Source of the DNA: an uncultured Alphaproteobacteria bacterium
GTDB lineage: Bacteria; Pseudomonadota; Alphaproteobacteria; RF32; CAG-239
DNA: 64,000 nt
Reading direction: 5' to 3'
Assembly: GCA_944393685.1 (NCBI GenBank)
Contig: CALYAW010000001.1
Coordinates: 224,023-288,022, forward strand
The translations under genes were made by a program, and so were the position numbers. Positions 44,503 through 52,804 of this stretch are shown here, in pieces. Position 1 is the stretch's first letter, and every line of letters begins with the position of its first letter. Below the pieces are notes generated by a model. That model saw only the letters and a program-made list of their open reading frames with translations, was not told the DNA's origin and did not search any database.

Positions 44503-45258
44503 TTACGTTTTTTGCTCAAATTGACTTAAAATTTGCTGAAATTCGGGGGTATTTAATGCTAGACGGCAGCTTTTTGCTTCCAATTCATATCCGTTACTCA
44601 AATTCATATCTTCAACCTGATTGATTGTTTCCTTTGCCTGAATGACGGCTTGATAGGGAAGGGAAGATATTCGCATTGCGACTTTGAGAGCCTCGTCATC
44701 CAGATCAATAAGATTAACGACGCGGCTGATAAGTCCGCAGTTAACAGCTTCTTCGGCAGAAATAGCTTTTCCTGTCAAAATTGCTTCCATGGTTTTAGCT
44801 TTTCCGATGGAATGAACCAGTCTCGTACAACCGCCGAACGATGGAATGAAGCCGATGCTGACCTCAGGGTATCCAAATTGGGCGGATTCGGAAGCTAAAA
44901 TAATATCACAGGCTAACGCCAAATCACATCCAATACCGAGAGCATATCCGGAAACAGAGGCAATTAAGGGTTTTGCGCAATGAGCAATTTTAGCGAATTC
45001 ATCTTTCCATGCTTTAAGGGCAAAACTTTGTTGAGAAACTTCGGAGCTAAGTTCGGCAATGTCAATACCCGAAGCAAAAACATCTGGTTGACCTTTAATG
45101 ATAATTGTGCGGATAGCATCATCATATTCCCATGTTTGCACCTGATAAGAAATATCATTCAGCATTTCTAAGGTAATAGCGTTAGCTTTTTCAACTCTAT
45201 TTAAGGTTATTATTCCGATATTGCCGTTTGTTTCAATCAGGATATTAGATTCTTCCAT
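44503..45258 (-). CDS. Enoyl-CoA hydratase/isomerase family protein
   Basis: 251-residue crotonase-fold protein. IITLNRVEKANAIT and the oxyanion-hole region VFASGIDIAELS and SGYALGIGCDLALACDI are visible. Of the two catalytic acids of hydratases, the second (FGYPEVSIG) is kept, but the first is Asp (GCDLAL) where hydratases have Glu, and GAGGTQRL is SFGGCTRL, so substrate or reaction may differ from classical hydration. Part of the mutM-rpsT neighbourhood. Confidence 0.88.
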   Translation of the reverse strand: MEESNILIETNGNIGIITLNRVEKANAITLEMLNDISYQVQTWEYDDAIRTIIIKGQPDVFASGIDIAELSSEVSQQSFALKAWKDEFAKIAHCAKPLIASVSGYALGIGCDLALACDIILASESAQFGYPEVSIGFIPSFGGCTRLVHSIGKAKTMEAILTGKAISAEEAVNCGLISRVVNLIDLDDEALKVAMRISSLPYQAVIQAKETINQVEDMNLSNGYELEAKSCRLALNTPEFQQILSQFEQKT

Positions 45259-45267
45259 ATTTTTTTC

Positions 45268-45624
45268 CTACATTTTGCTTTTAACTGTAACTCTTATTGT
45301 TAAAGGTTTTTTCGATTCGCAAGAAATATCCATTACCTCACCTTCTCTTTCAAAGACGAGAGTGTCTTTTCTTTTTCCTTGAAAATACCAACCAAATTCA
45401 GGTAGGTTTTTTATATAAAATTGCTGTACCTGAGAGCAAGAAAGGGTATCGCTGGTTAACAAAGTATCAACAAGGCGACTTTCTTCATTTCCGAAAGAAA
45501 TATTGTCATTACTCGGTTGTATCATCCCTTCAGGCATGGGAACATCTTCAAGTCCTTCTATAAATGCAGCCTTGCTATCAAAACAGATTAGGCAGGAAAT
45601 AAATATAAGAATCAGCTGTTTCAT
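45268..45624 (-). CDS. Small secreted protein of unknown function
   Basis: 118 residues with signal peptide MKQLILIFISCLICFDSKAA, then GLEDVPMPEGMIQPSNDNISFGNEESRLVD and an alpha/beta C-terminus (QVQQFYIKNLPEFGWYFQGKRKDTLVFERE). Two Cys in the mature part. The pattern resembles short uncharacterised alphaproteobacterial periplasmic proteins found beside mutM; I cannot give a function. Lies between mutM and the hydratase gene with about 10-base gaps on both sides. Confidence 0.75.
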   Translation of the reverse strand: MKQLILIFISCLICFDSKAAFIEGLEDVPMPEGMIQPSNDNISFGNEESRLVDTLLTSDTLSCSQVQQFYIKNLPEFGWYFQGKRKDTLVFEREGEVMDISCESKKPLTIRVTVKSKM

Positions 45625-45634
45625 TTTTTTATTC

Positions 45635-46474
45635 CTATTTTTGTTTAACCGGACAATAAAAGCTGGATCGACCAGCTAAAACGACTTTGCGGATTCCCCC
45701 CGTTTTTGCCGTATTACATATACACTGAGGACATTTTTGCCCAGTTTTATTATAAACACAATGTAAATTTTGAAAATACCCCAGACTTCCATCAGGTTTT
45801 TCATAGTCTTTTAATGTCGAACCGCCTGCGGCAATGGCGTTTTTAAGCGTTTCGCGAATAGCAGAAATTAGTTCTCCGCACTCAACCATGCTGAGTTTAT
45901 TAGCAGCTCTCAAAGGTGAAATTTGGGCCAAAAAAAGGGCTTCGGAAGCATATATATTACCGATTCCAACAATTATTTTTTGATCTAGGAGAGCTGCTTT
46001 TATAGGGATTTTTTTCTTTCTCAGCTTATCAAAAAGGTAATTTGGCGTTAATTTATCATCGAAAGGTTCAAGCCCCATTTCTGAAAATAGCGATATTTCA
46101 CTTAATTTGGAAGTCTCACAACAAATAAAAAGGCCAAAACGTCGAGCATCATTATAAATCATATATCCGTTTGAGGTTCTAATTATGATGTGATCGTGCT
46201 TATTCAGTACAATAGGTAGCTGATCACAAATGTGCACTTTTCCACTCATGCCCAAATGCCAAACGATACTTTGATTATTATCAAGGTTTATAATGATATA
46301 TTTGGCGCGTCGCGCATAGCCGATAATTTGAGTGTTTCTCAAGATTTCTTCAATATTGTCGGAAACAGGAACGCGCAAAAAACGATTGCGGACAATAACA
46401 TCTTCGATTTTTGCTTTTCCGATATGGTGTTCAATAGCTGTTTTAATCGTTTCTACTTCTGGTAATTCTGGCAT
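45635..46474 (-). CDS. mutM: Formamidopyrimidine-DNA glycosylase
   Basis: Base-excision glycosylase/lyase for 8-oxoguanine, 279 residues. Starts PELPEVETI with the catalytic Pro-Glu; Lys in WHLGMSGKVHI, and GIGNIYASEALFLAQI are present. The C-terminal zinc finger is odd: CPQC is followed by a 22-residue gap and YCPVKQK, where the fourth Cys is Lys and the second Cys is followed by an extra one (CIC). The enzyme core looks active; zinc binding may be altered. Confidence 0.93.
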   Translation of the reverse strand: MPELPEVETIKTAIEHHIGKAKIEDVIVRNRFLRVPVSDNIEEILRNTQIIGYARRAKYIIINLDNNQSIVWHLGMSGKVHICDQLPIVLNKHDHIIIRTSNGYMIYNDARRFGLFICCETSKLSEISLFSEMGLEPFDDKLTPNYLFDKLRKKKIPIKAALLDQKIIVGIGNIYASEALFLAQISPLRAANKLSMVECGELISAIRETLKNAIAAGGSTLKDYEKPDGSLGYFQNLHCVYNKTGQKCPQCICNTAKTGGIRKVVLAGRSSFYCPVKQK

Positions 46475-46609
46475 GTATACCTCTATAACGCTTTTTTAAT
46501 ACTAAATAAAATTTAGATAAGATACAAGGAATATCATCTTGAAAAGAATAAGGAATGACAAATAAAAAATTATAGATTACATTAATCCGGTTAATTTGGA
46601 AAAGAACGA

Positions 46610-47155
46610 ATGAAAAGAACACCACGCCGCAGCAAATATTTTGCTCCACAAAACGAAGACACATACCACAAGTGTGATTATCCCGGATGCACGGAGGCCG
46701 GAGAATATCGCGCACCCAAAGATCGAGGATTAAGAGAATATTACTGGTTTTGTCTCAAACATGTCCAAGAGTATAATGCCAAATGGAATTATTATGATGG
46801 GTATGACAATGCGGAGGAAACAGAAAGTACGCATGATAAATTTCGAAGATTTCGTTTCAGCTCAAAAATAAAATATAATTTTGGTTTTGATTTTAACGGT
46901 AACTTTGAATTTGTTGATGGTTATAATCCGCAATTTTCTCCGATGACAGAAATACGCTTTACCGCACAAGAGCGACAATGTTTGAGGATATTGGAAATAG
47001 ATATAGAAGATTTGAACGTTGCAGAACTCAAAAAGCAGTATAAAAAAATGGCAAAAAAATATCATCCGGATCTTAATCAAGAAGATAAAGAAGCGGAAGA
47101 GAAATTCAAACTAATAAGCACAGGTTACAAAACAATACTTAACAAGATTTCTTAA
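46610..47155 (+). CDS. J-domain protein with N-terminal zinc-type motif
   Basis: 181 residues. N-terminus has a C..C..C..H pattern ([17 protein letters not shown], then WFCLKH, about 22-51) that may bind zinc; the J domain is at the C-terminus (about 122-181) with the HPD loop KKYHPDLNQ that stimulates Hsp70 ATPase. Related proteins are widespread in Alphaproteobacteria, usually annotated as DnaJ-domain or molecular chaperone. Last four bases overlap the convergent gene. Confidence 0.88.
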   Translation: MKRTPRRSKYFAPQNEDTYHKCDYPGCTEAGEYRAPKDRGLREYYWFCLKHVQEYNAKWNYYDGYDNAEETESTHDKFRRFRFSSKIKYNFGFDFNGNFEFVDGYNPQFSPMTEIRFTAQERQCLRILEIDIEDLNVAELKKQYKKMAKKYHPDLNQEDKEAEEKFKLISTGYKTILNKIS

Positions 47156-47988
47156 TCGCGTTCTTTTTCGATTTTCTTGATTGTCTCTTGATTCTTTTTG
47201 GATAAATTGGGGTTTTTTTCTTTTATTGTTTTTGCAGTTGCTTTTTTGTTTTTGCGGCCTGATTTTTTAAGAATAATCTCCGCTACTTTATTATCATCGA
47301 CATTTCGCTCTCCGGCATTGATAATGTCATCAATTTTTAGGCCTTCAATGGCTTTGAGCTCAGCCTCTTTTCCTTGCATGGCCACTCTTTTTATACGTTT
47401 AATTCCTCGCAGTAAATTAACCGTTTCTCCCTTTGAAAGTTGGCGGGTGCTGATTTTTGCCTTGCTCATGACATCATCTTTAAGTATTTTTTCAAAGTCA
47501 CGAGAGTTAATGGTTGCATCCTGCATATTTTTATTTATGATTTTTTTATCAATGTTTCCGAACCCGAACTCTTTTGATAGTTGGTTAGCCATCCGAATGG
47601 CACTCATTTTCCCGGCATCTTGTTGCAGTTTTTGGTTATTGAGAGTGTTTTCGCGAATACCAAGTTGTTTACGTTCGTCTTCATACAAGGCGTTAATCAA
47701 AGAAGAATTCATTTCATTGGGTAAGAAGGTATAATAATCTTCATCTTCTTCATCCTCATCATAAACGTCTTTGATTTTTTTTCTTAATTTTTTTAAACCT
47801 TTGGGCAAATCATTTGGAAGAGGGCGTTGGACATTATTAACGGTTACAGGCTTTTTAGCTTTAGCTTCATCTTCTAAAGCTTTTTCTTTGTCAACTCGGC
47901 GAGATAATTTTTCAGCAGTTCCGAACCCTTTGTTTTTTTTCCATTCTATATTCGGGTTTGCCGTTTCGTTATCCATTTTGTTCTCCAA
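47152..47988 (-). CDS. Hypothetical highly charged protein
   Basis: 278 residues, Lys/Glu/Asn-rich with no membrane segment or signal. An acidic patch ([13 protein letters not shown], about 74-86) separates basic regions; the middle [36 protein letters not shown] looks folded and helical; the C-terminus is a Lys/Asn coiled coil. Nothing recognised. Could be a nucleoid- or ribosome-associated factor, but no evidence decides this. Confidence 0.6.
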   Translation of the reverse strand: MENKMDNETANPNIEWKKNKGFGTAEKLSRRVDKEKALEDEAKAKKPVTVNNVQRPLPNDLPKGLKKLRKKIKDVYDEDEEDEDYYTFLPNEMNSSLINALYEDERKQLGIRENTLNNQKLQQDAGKMSAIRMANQLSKEFGFGNIDKKIINKNMQDATINSRDFEKILKDDVMSKAKISTRQLSKGETVNLLRGIKRIKRVAMQGKEAELKAIEGLKIDDIINAGERNVDDNKVAEIILKKSGRKNKKATAKTIKEKNPNLSKKNQETIKKIEKERD

Positions 47989-48079
47989 AATACTTTTGTA
48001 TATTATAAATTCTTATGTTTTATTTACCATACAGTCAGTCTCGCATAAAAAGATTTTTTTGTCAAATTATTTCCAAAAA

Positions 48080-49759
48080 TCATTGTCTGCGATAAGTAAT
48101 GATAAGAGAGCCGTCAGATAAATTACGCGCGGCAATTTCCAGAGAGTCTCCGCATGTTCTGTTAAGGATGAAGGATTTTGTTGTCATGGACAATAAGTGT
48201 CCGGCAATATCCTTTTTTAATTTTTCCCAATCAATATCAGTAGCCAAAAATTTTTTCTGCGATTCTAGCAATTCATCTAAATTGGGTTCTCCATCTAAAA
48301 AAGTTTTATTTGCTTGCCAGAGTTTAAGATAAGCCTCATTGTACAAAGTTAAACGTCCGTTTGAACCAAAGATTAGGATAGCATCAAAAATATTTTCCAT
48401 AATTTCTTGTTGTACGGAAAGCAGAGCATTATAAGCACTTGTAGTTGCCAACTTATCAGAAATATCTTCATAGGCAAAAATAAGGCCGCCCATTGGATAG
48501 GGAGCACGTAATCGACTTAGCGTCTTCCCGTTGGGCAAATGCAACATATCTTTTTGAGGCTCAATAATTTGAGAAAATTTTTTTTGTTCTTCTGCCTTAA
48601 ATAAAAGATAATCAGGCACTTCTGGCAGCAATCTTTTTTCTCGAACGACATCCAAAAACATCGAATAAGTTGGAGAGCTTTCAAGCCATTCTTGATCTAA
48701 TTTCCATAATTCTGCAAAAGAAGAATTGTGAAAAGCAAGTTTAAAATGCTGATCAAAAACAGCAAAAGCAGTTCCCAAAGTTCTCAAAATTTCAAGTTGC
48801 GCGTTTTGATGCAGCTTCAAATTGCGTTTAAGTTCTTCCAATTCATTAACATCAATAAGAGCGCCTGTTGTATATATGTTTTCAAGATTTTCCTCTGCAT
48901 GAAAAGGAACCTCGAATGCTTTCATCATTATTCTTTGGCCATTTTTGACAATGCTGACGGTTGATTTCTGAGCTTTATTTGTATCTTGAGCTTTCTGGGC
49001 TAAGGCTTTTGAGGCGCTGTCACCGCTGCTGGTTGTAATTTCATTTTCTCCATCTAAAGAAGTGTTCCGAGACTTGTTAAGGTATTCACTGAATTTTTTG
49101 TTAAAATCAATTATTTTAAGGTCATTTCCACGAAGCCAAACAGGGAAAGGAAGGTTGTCTAATAAATCGCGCACCTGCTGCAATTCCTTAGAAATAGCTT
49201 TTTTAGCATTTTCAAGTTCCATGATTTTGTTTGTTTCAAAGCTAACATCACGAAACCAAATCATATCGCAATAAATATTGCCGTCAGCACCGTTAATTCG
49301 AGACCCTACCAAGCGTATATATCTGTTTGAGCTTTTTAGCGCGAATTCATCGTCAAAAGAAATACCTTCATCATGCAAGAAGTCTACATATTTACGGATT
49401 CTCTTAATGTCTTCTTTGTAAAAATTTTTAAGGATTTCTTCAAATCCTGATTTTGTCCCGTTAGGAAGATTCATGAGAACAGCCAAACGTCTGGAGCATC
49501 TTTCAACGATATATTTCCGAGGATCATTAACTTTTTGGTCTGGATATATAAAAGCAAAATATCCATCTCGGGAAGCATATAAAGTTTCGGCATAGCGTTC
49601 ACGATCTCGATTTAGAAAATAATTTTTTTGTCTCAATTTGAGAATGTTAAATATCTCAACAATAGCAAAGCTGATAACAATAATACAAGCAGCAAAAACG
49701 ACATGCCAAAATTCAGGAGCGGCATAGTAAATATCTAGCAAAAGCGGCTTGTCAATCAT
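48080..49759 (-). CDS. Membrane PAS-domain sensor lacking a kinase domain
   Basis: 559 residues. One N-terminal membrane segment (about 18-38), then at least three PAS-like units: about 50-175 (ends WFRDVSFE), about 190-300 (LLDNLPFPVWLRGNDLKIIDFNK) and about 330-545 (GTAFAVFDQHFKLAFHNSS, GGLIFAYEDISDKLA, NIFDAILIFGSNGRLTLYNEAY). This layout belongs to alphaproteobacterial PAS sensor histidine kinases, but the frame stops at ITYRRQ, where homologues continue into HisKA/HATPase. No kinase remnant exists in the 90 bases downstream. Truncated, or evolved as a non-kinase signalling protein. Confidence 0.85.
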   Translation of the reverse strand: MIDKPLLLDIYYAAPEFWHVVFAACIIVISFAIVEIFNILKLRQKNYFLNRDRERYAETLYASRDGYFAFIYPDQKVNDPRKYIVERCSRRLAVLMNLPNGTKSGFEEILKNFYKEDIKRIRKYVDFLHDEGISFDDEFALKSSNRYIRLVGSRINGADGNIYCDMIWFRDVSFETNKIMELENAKKAISKELQQVRDLLDNLPFPVWLRGNDLKIIDFNKKFSEYLNKSRNTSLDGENEITTSSGDSASKALAQKAQDTNKAQKSTVSIVKNGQRIMMKAFEVPFHAEENLENIYTTGALIDVNELEELKRNLKLHQNAQLEILRTLGTAFAVFDQHFKLAFHNSSFAELWKLDQEWLESSPTYSMFLDVVREKRLLPEVPDYLLFKAEEQKKFSQIIEPQKDMLHLPNGKTLSRLRAPYPMGGLIFAYEDISDKLATTSAYNALLSVQQEIMENIFDAILIFGSNGRLTLYNEAYLKLWQANKTFLDGEPNLDELLESQKKFLATDIDWEKLKKDIAGHLLSMTTKSFILNRTCGDSLEIAARNLSDGSLIITYRRQ

Positions 49760-49850
49760 TGAAACGATAATCCATAAAAGTGTTGTGTTAAAAGAGATTT
49801 TATTATATAACCCAGATTAATTAAACTCATTTTTTTTATAAGTGGAAAAC

Positions 49851-50516
49851 ATGTATATATTAGCTTTTGATACGACAGCAGCGCAATGTGCAATAATATT
49901 ACAAAAAGAGGATAAAGTTATAAGCCGTTTTTGTGAATATATGGATTTTGGACAATCGGAAGTGCTTATTCCGCAAATCCAAAAAATGTTGTTATCAGCA
50001 GAAATATCTTTTGAAAAAATAGAGATGGTTTTAGTTTGTGTAGGTCCCGGATCATTTACAGGAGTAAGAGCCGGTATTTCGGCCGCAAGAACGTTTCAAT
50101 TAGCGTGTCCGGATATGTTGCTTGGGGGAGTATCTTCATTTGAAGCCTATGCGGAGGGTTTGGAGAAAGAAGAACGAGGAGAGATAAACGCTGTCATAAT
50201 AGAAACAAAACGAGACGATTTTTATATCCAATTATTTGATCGCGATTTACACAAGATAACGCAACCTCAGGCTTTGCACTATGATGACATAATTCCTTTG
50301 TTGAGACATAAAAAAATTTCTCTTATAGGAGATGGCGTAGAACGTTTTTTGTCAAAAAACAGTGGCTTGAGTCTTCATTGTATCAAAATGTCGGATGGAA
50401 TAGACGTTTCGAACATGATAAGCGTCGGCCTCAAAGATTTAGCCGAGGGACGCCTAGACTATCCAAAGCCGCTGTATTTGCGAGCTCCAGATGTGGGAAC
50501 ACCCAAAAACCATTAA
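49851..50516 (+). CDS. tsaB: tRNA threonylcarbamoyladenosine biosynthesis protein TsaB
   Basis: Component of the complex that makes t6A37 in tRNAs. ILAFDTTAAQCAI, then VCVGPGSFTGVRAGISAART and the ASKHA fold; 221 residues from the ATG. A GTG three codons earlier (49842) is also possible. Partners TsaD, TsaE and TsaC are outside the window. Ends on the start of the convergent TPR-gene tail (overlap 4). Confidence 0.94.
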   Translation: MYILAFDTTAAQCAIILQKEDKVISRFCEYMDFGQSEVLIPQIQKMLLSAEISFEKIEMVLVCVGPGSFTGVRAGISAARTFQLACPDMLLGGVSSFEAYAEGLEKEERGEINAVIIETKRDDFYIQLFDRDLHKITQPQALHYDDIIPLLRHKKISLIGDGVERFLSKNSGLSLHCIKMSDGIDVSNMISVGLKDLAEGRLDYPKPLYLRAPDVGTPKNH

Positions 50517-51931
50517 GCAGTTTGCCTTGAAGCATCGCTAAGCATATTGTGAATGGTTAAGCGCAAGTCATCATTATGATGCGCTTCAATGAGTTCAATA
50601 ATCTCAATTTCTTGTTTGTCCAATCTACGGTTAATACCGAGAGAATCATAAAATTGTTTACTGCTGTTATATAGTTTAGCTGCTTGCAAGCTGTTACCTT
50701 GGTCATATAGATGTTGTGACAGATGTTTGTGCGCATTTGCCAATTCACGGGCGTTAATCTCTTCATCGGCAAAGTTAACAGCGTTTTGGTAAGCCCAAAT
50801 GGCTTTGTTAATAGAGCCTGCGCGCAAATACATGTCTCCGACCCTGCTCCATGCATTTGCATTATTGGGAGACAATTCGATTGATAGCTCAAAGGCGCCT
50901 GTTGCCAACATAACGTCATTTGATGCAGCCAAAGTACCAAAGACACAGGCCTGTTCGGCCACAGTTTTATATAGAGCATCACGTTTGGCTTCATTGGTAG
51001 ATTGAGCAGCTTTTTCGATTCCGTTATCCATAAGATTTTCAAGTAAAGTGAGGGCCAAAGAGGAATCACCTTTTGCCAAATGATAGAGGGCCTCCTCTTC
51101 GTCAGGGAGATTGGCGGTCGTTGGCAATTTAGAAAAGGCTTGATTACGGGACAAATCAACAAAATATTTGATAGAGTCGATTGTTTGCAAAATATCATCT
51201 TCAGAATTAAGATTTTGGTTGCGGAACATTACTGTTTGAGCAATTTTAAGATCATCGACGCCGCGCCCGAGCATATCAATAATTAAACCGAGGAGATCAC
51301 TGAGTTCTTTATGTGTTTGATGATAAGACAAAGCGGAGGCATCGGTAACGGGAGCGATTTTTTCTTGAGCTAACATACCCTTTTTCCAGTCCAAGTCAAT
51401 CTGAGGAGAGTTTCTGGAATTTTTACGGACGGCAGAGTCGTGAATTTGCTCTTCCTTTTCTTCGTTTTTTTCTTTTTCTTGCAGCTTGGCTTCATCTATA
51501 ATTTTTTGCTCTTTGTCTTTTTGTCTTTTCTCTTCGGCGGCAGCTTGCTCTAAGATGCTTTGATTTCGCTCAGCTCTGGCCATATCCAGTTCTTTCTGAA
51601 GCTCTTTTTCAAGCTCCATGTCTCTTTCTTGATTGCGGATAATTTCTTGTAATCGTTCGGCATCTTCTTCATTAAAGATATCATCATCTTCTTCAATAAC
51701 GTCGTTTTGGGGCTCTTTTTTCAAAAAAGCGACAATTGTCTTTACATAAATTATTATGATAAGGAATAAGAATAAAATAAGCGCTAGGATCATCAGGATA
51801 ATAGAAACCAAGCGCAAGTTATTTGCGCCCGACAGATAGCCGTCAATAAGACCTGTCAGCAAATCAATCTTACCCGATATTGTGCCTATTATATCAACTG
51901 AAGAAAATATGGTTACGAGTTGTTCATACAT
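50513..51931 (-). CDS. Membrane-anchored coiled-coil/TPR protein
   Basis: 472 residues from the chosen Met (51931; the frame is open to 52018). Membrane segment about 40-65 (LVSIILMILALILFLFLIIII), a long Glu/Lys coiled coil (about 80-190), and a C-terminal helical-repeat region with TPR-like units such as ANAWSRVGDMYLRAGSINKAIWAYQNAVNFA. No enzyme motif. It looks like a scaffold at the inner membrane; function unknown. Confidence 0.7.
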   Translation of the reverse strand: MYEQLVTIFSSVDIIGTISGKIDLLTGLIDGYLSGANNLRLVSIILMILALILFLFLIIIIYVKTIVAFLKKEPQNDVIEEDDDIFNEEDAERLQEIIRNQERDMELEKELQKELDMARAERNQSILEQAAAEEKRQKDKEQKIIDEAKLQEKEKNEEKEEQIHDSAVRKNSRNSPQIDLDWKKGMLAQEKIAPVTDASALSYHQTHKELSDLLGLIIDMLGRGVDDLKIAQTVMFRNQNLNSEDDILQTIDSIKYFVDLSRNQAFSKLPTTANLPDEEEALYHLAKGDSSLALTLLENLMDNGIEKAAQSTNEAKRDALYKTVAEQACVFGTLAASNDVMLATGAFELSIELSPNNANAWSRVGDMYLRAGSINKAIWAYQNAVNFADEEINARELANAHKHLSQHLYDQGNSLQAAKLYNSSKQFYDSLGINRRLDKQEIEIIELIEAHHNDDLRLTIHNMLSDASRQTA

Positions 51932-52033
51932 GTTTTTCAAACCATTTACAAAATACATTTTAAGAGATAGAATGTCAAGAAAAATAGGGTTTAGCCCCTT
52001 AAGCTTCAAACAATACAAGAAAAAGATTTAACA

Positions 52034-52804
52034 ATGGGTTACCTTAGCCAAAGAAAAAAATCAGAAAGAGAAAATATTTTTCTGAAAATAAGCGCGACTA
52101 TCTTTGCGTTTCTTACGTTGTGTTCCTTCACAAGTTTAGAGGGAATATTTCCTGACTTATTGTTTCATTTTTATTTTTTGAATTTTGCAGTCTTGATTTA
52201 TGCCTTTTATATTGGTCGTTTTGTGTATGGGGGTGTTTTTTTAGTTTTTTTGGTGATTAACTTTTTCCATATATCCGCGTTTGCCAATATAGTGTTTAAT
52301 GACAAGGCAAACCCTGAACATCATATGGCTTTGGAATACACCGCGGATTATAATAAAGATTTAGTTGATACGGGCGCTTTGGTTCTCCGTTCAGGATATC
52401 TTGATTTTGGAAATAAATCGCAGGCAAGATACTGGGTTATGGAGAAAAATAATCATGCGTTTAATTTAATTCGAGTTGATTTTTCAAACAGTCTTTCTTC
52501 CGTTCGTAGTCAAAACTTTCACCAGTTGTCAACGTTTATAGAAACTCTAGATGATCCGGTAATTATTTATGGAGATTTCGGGGAGCCGGCATGGAGTGCA
52601 AATATGCGAGATTTTTTGCAAAAGACAGGGTTAAAAGTAAAGAATCGCCTTGTTTTTGCAACACAAAAGAGCAGTTTCAACCCTTTTTCTCTACCGACTT
52701 TTTATGTGCTTGGTTTTTCAAATCTTGGTATTGACAGCCTTCATGTAAACACATCCACAGGCAATACATTCCCTGTAATTACGATGTTGCTTTGTTTTGA
52801 TTGA
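52034..52804 (+). CDS. Membrane protein with degenerate endonuclease/exonuclease/phosphatase-like domain
   Basis: 256 residues: two to three membrane segments (about 18-35, 43-60, 65-88) then a domain ending IIYGDFGEPAWSANMRDFLQKTG and SLPTFYVLGFSNLGIDSL...TFPVI. These match the last strands of the EEP fold (GDFN, D-H-V-L, S-D-H-F-P in active members) with the Asn, Asp and His lost, so it is probably inactive. Fold call is from pattern only. Confidence 0.55.
   Translation: MGYLSQRKKSERENIFLKISATIFAFLTLCSFTSLEGIFPDLLFHFYFLNFAVLIYAFYIGRFVYGGVFLVFLVINFFHISAFANIVFNDKANPEHHMALEYTADYNKDLVDTGALVLRSGYLDFGNKSQARYWVMEKNNHAFNLIRVDFSNSLSSVRSQNFHQLSTFIETLDDPVIIYGDFGEPAWSANMRDFLQKTGLKVKNRLVFATQKSSFNPFSLPTFYVLGFSNLGIDSLHVNTSTGNTFPVITMLLCFD

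Noticed and set aside
50557-51198. 213-codon minus frame inside the membrane TPR gene
   Set aside because: Alternate frame of the longer gene, without domain or start signal.
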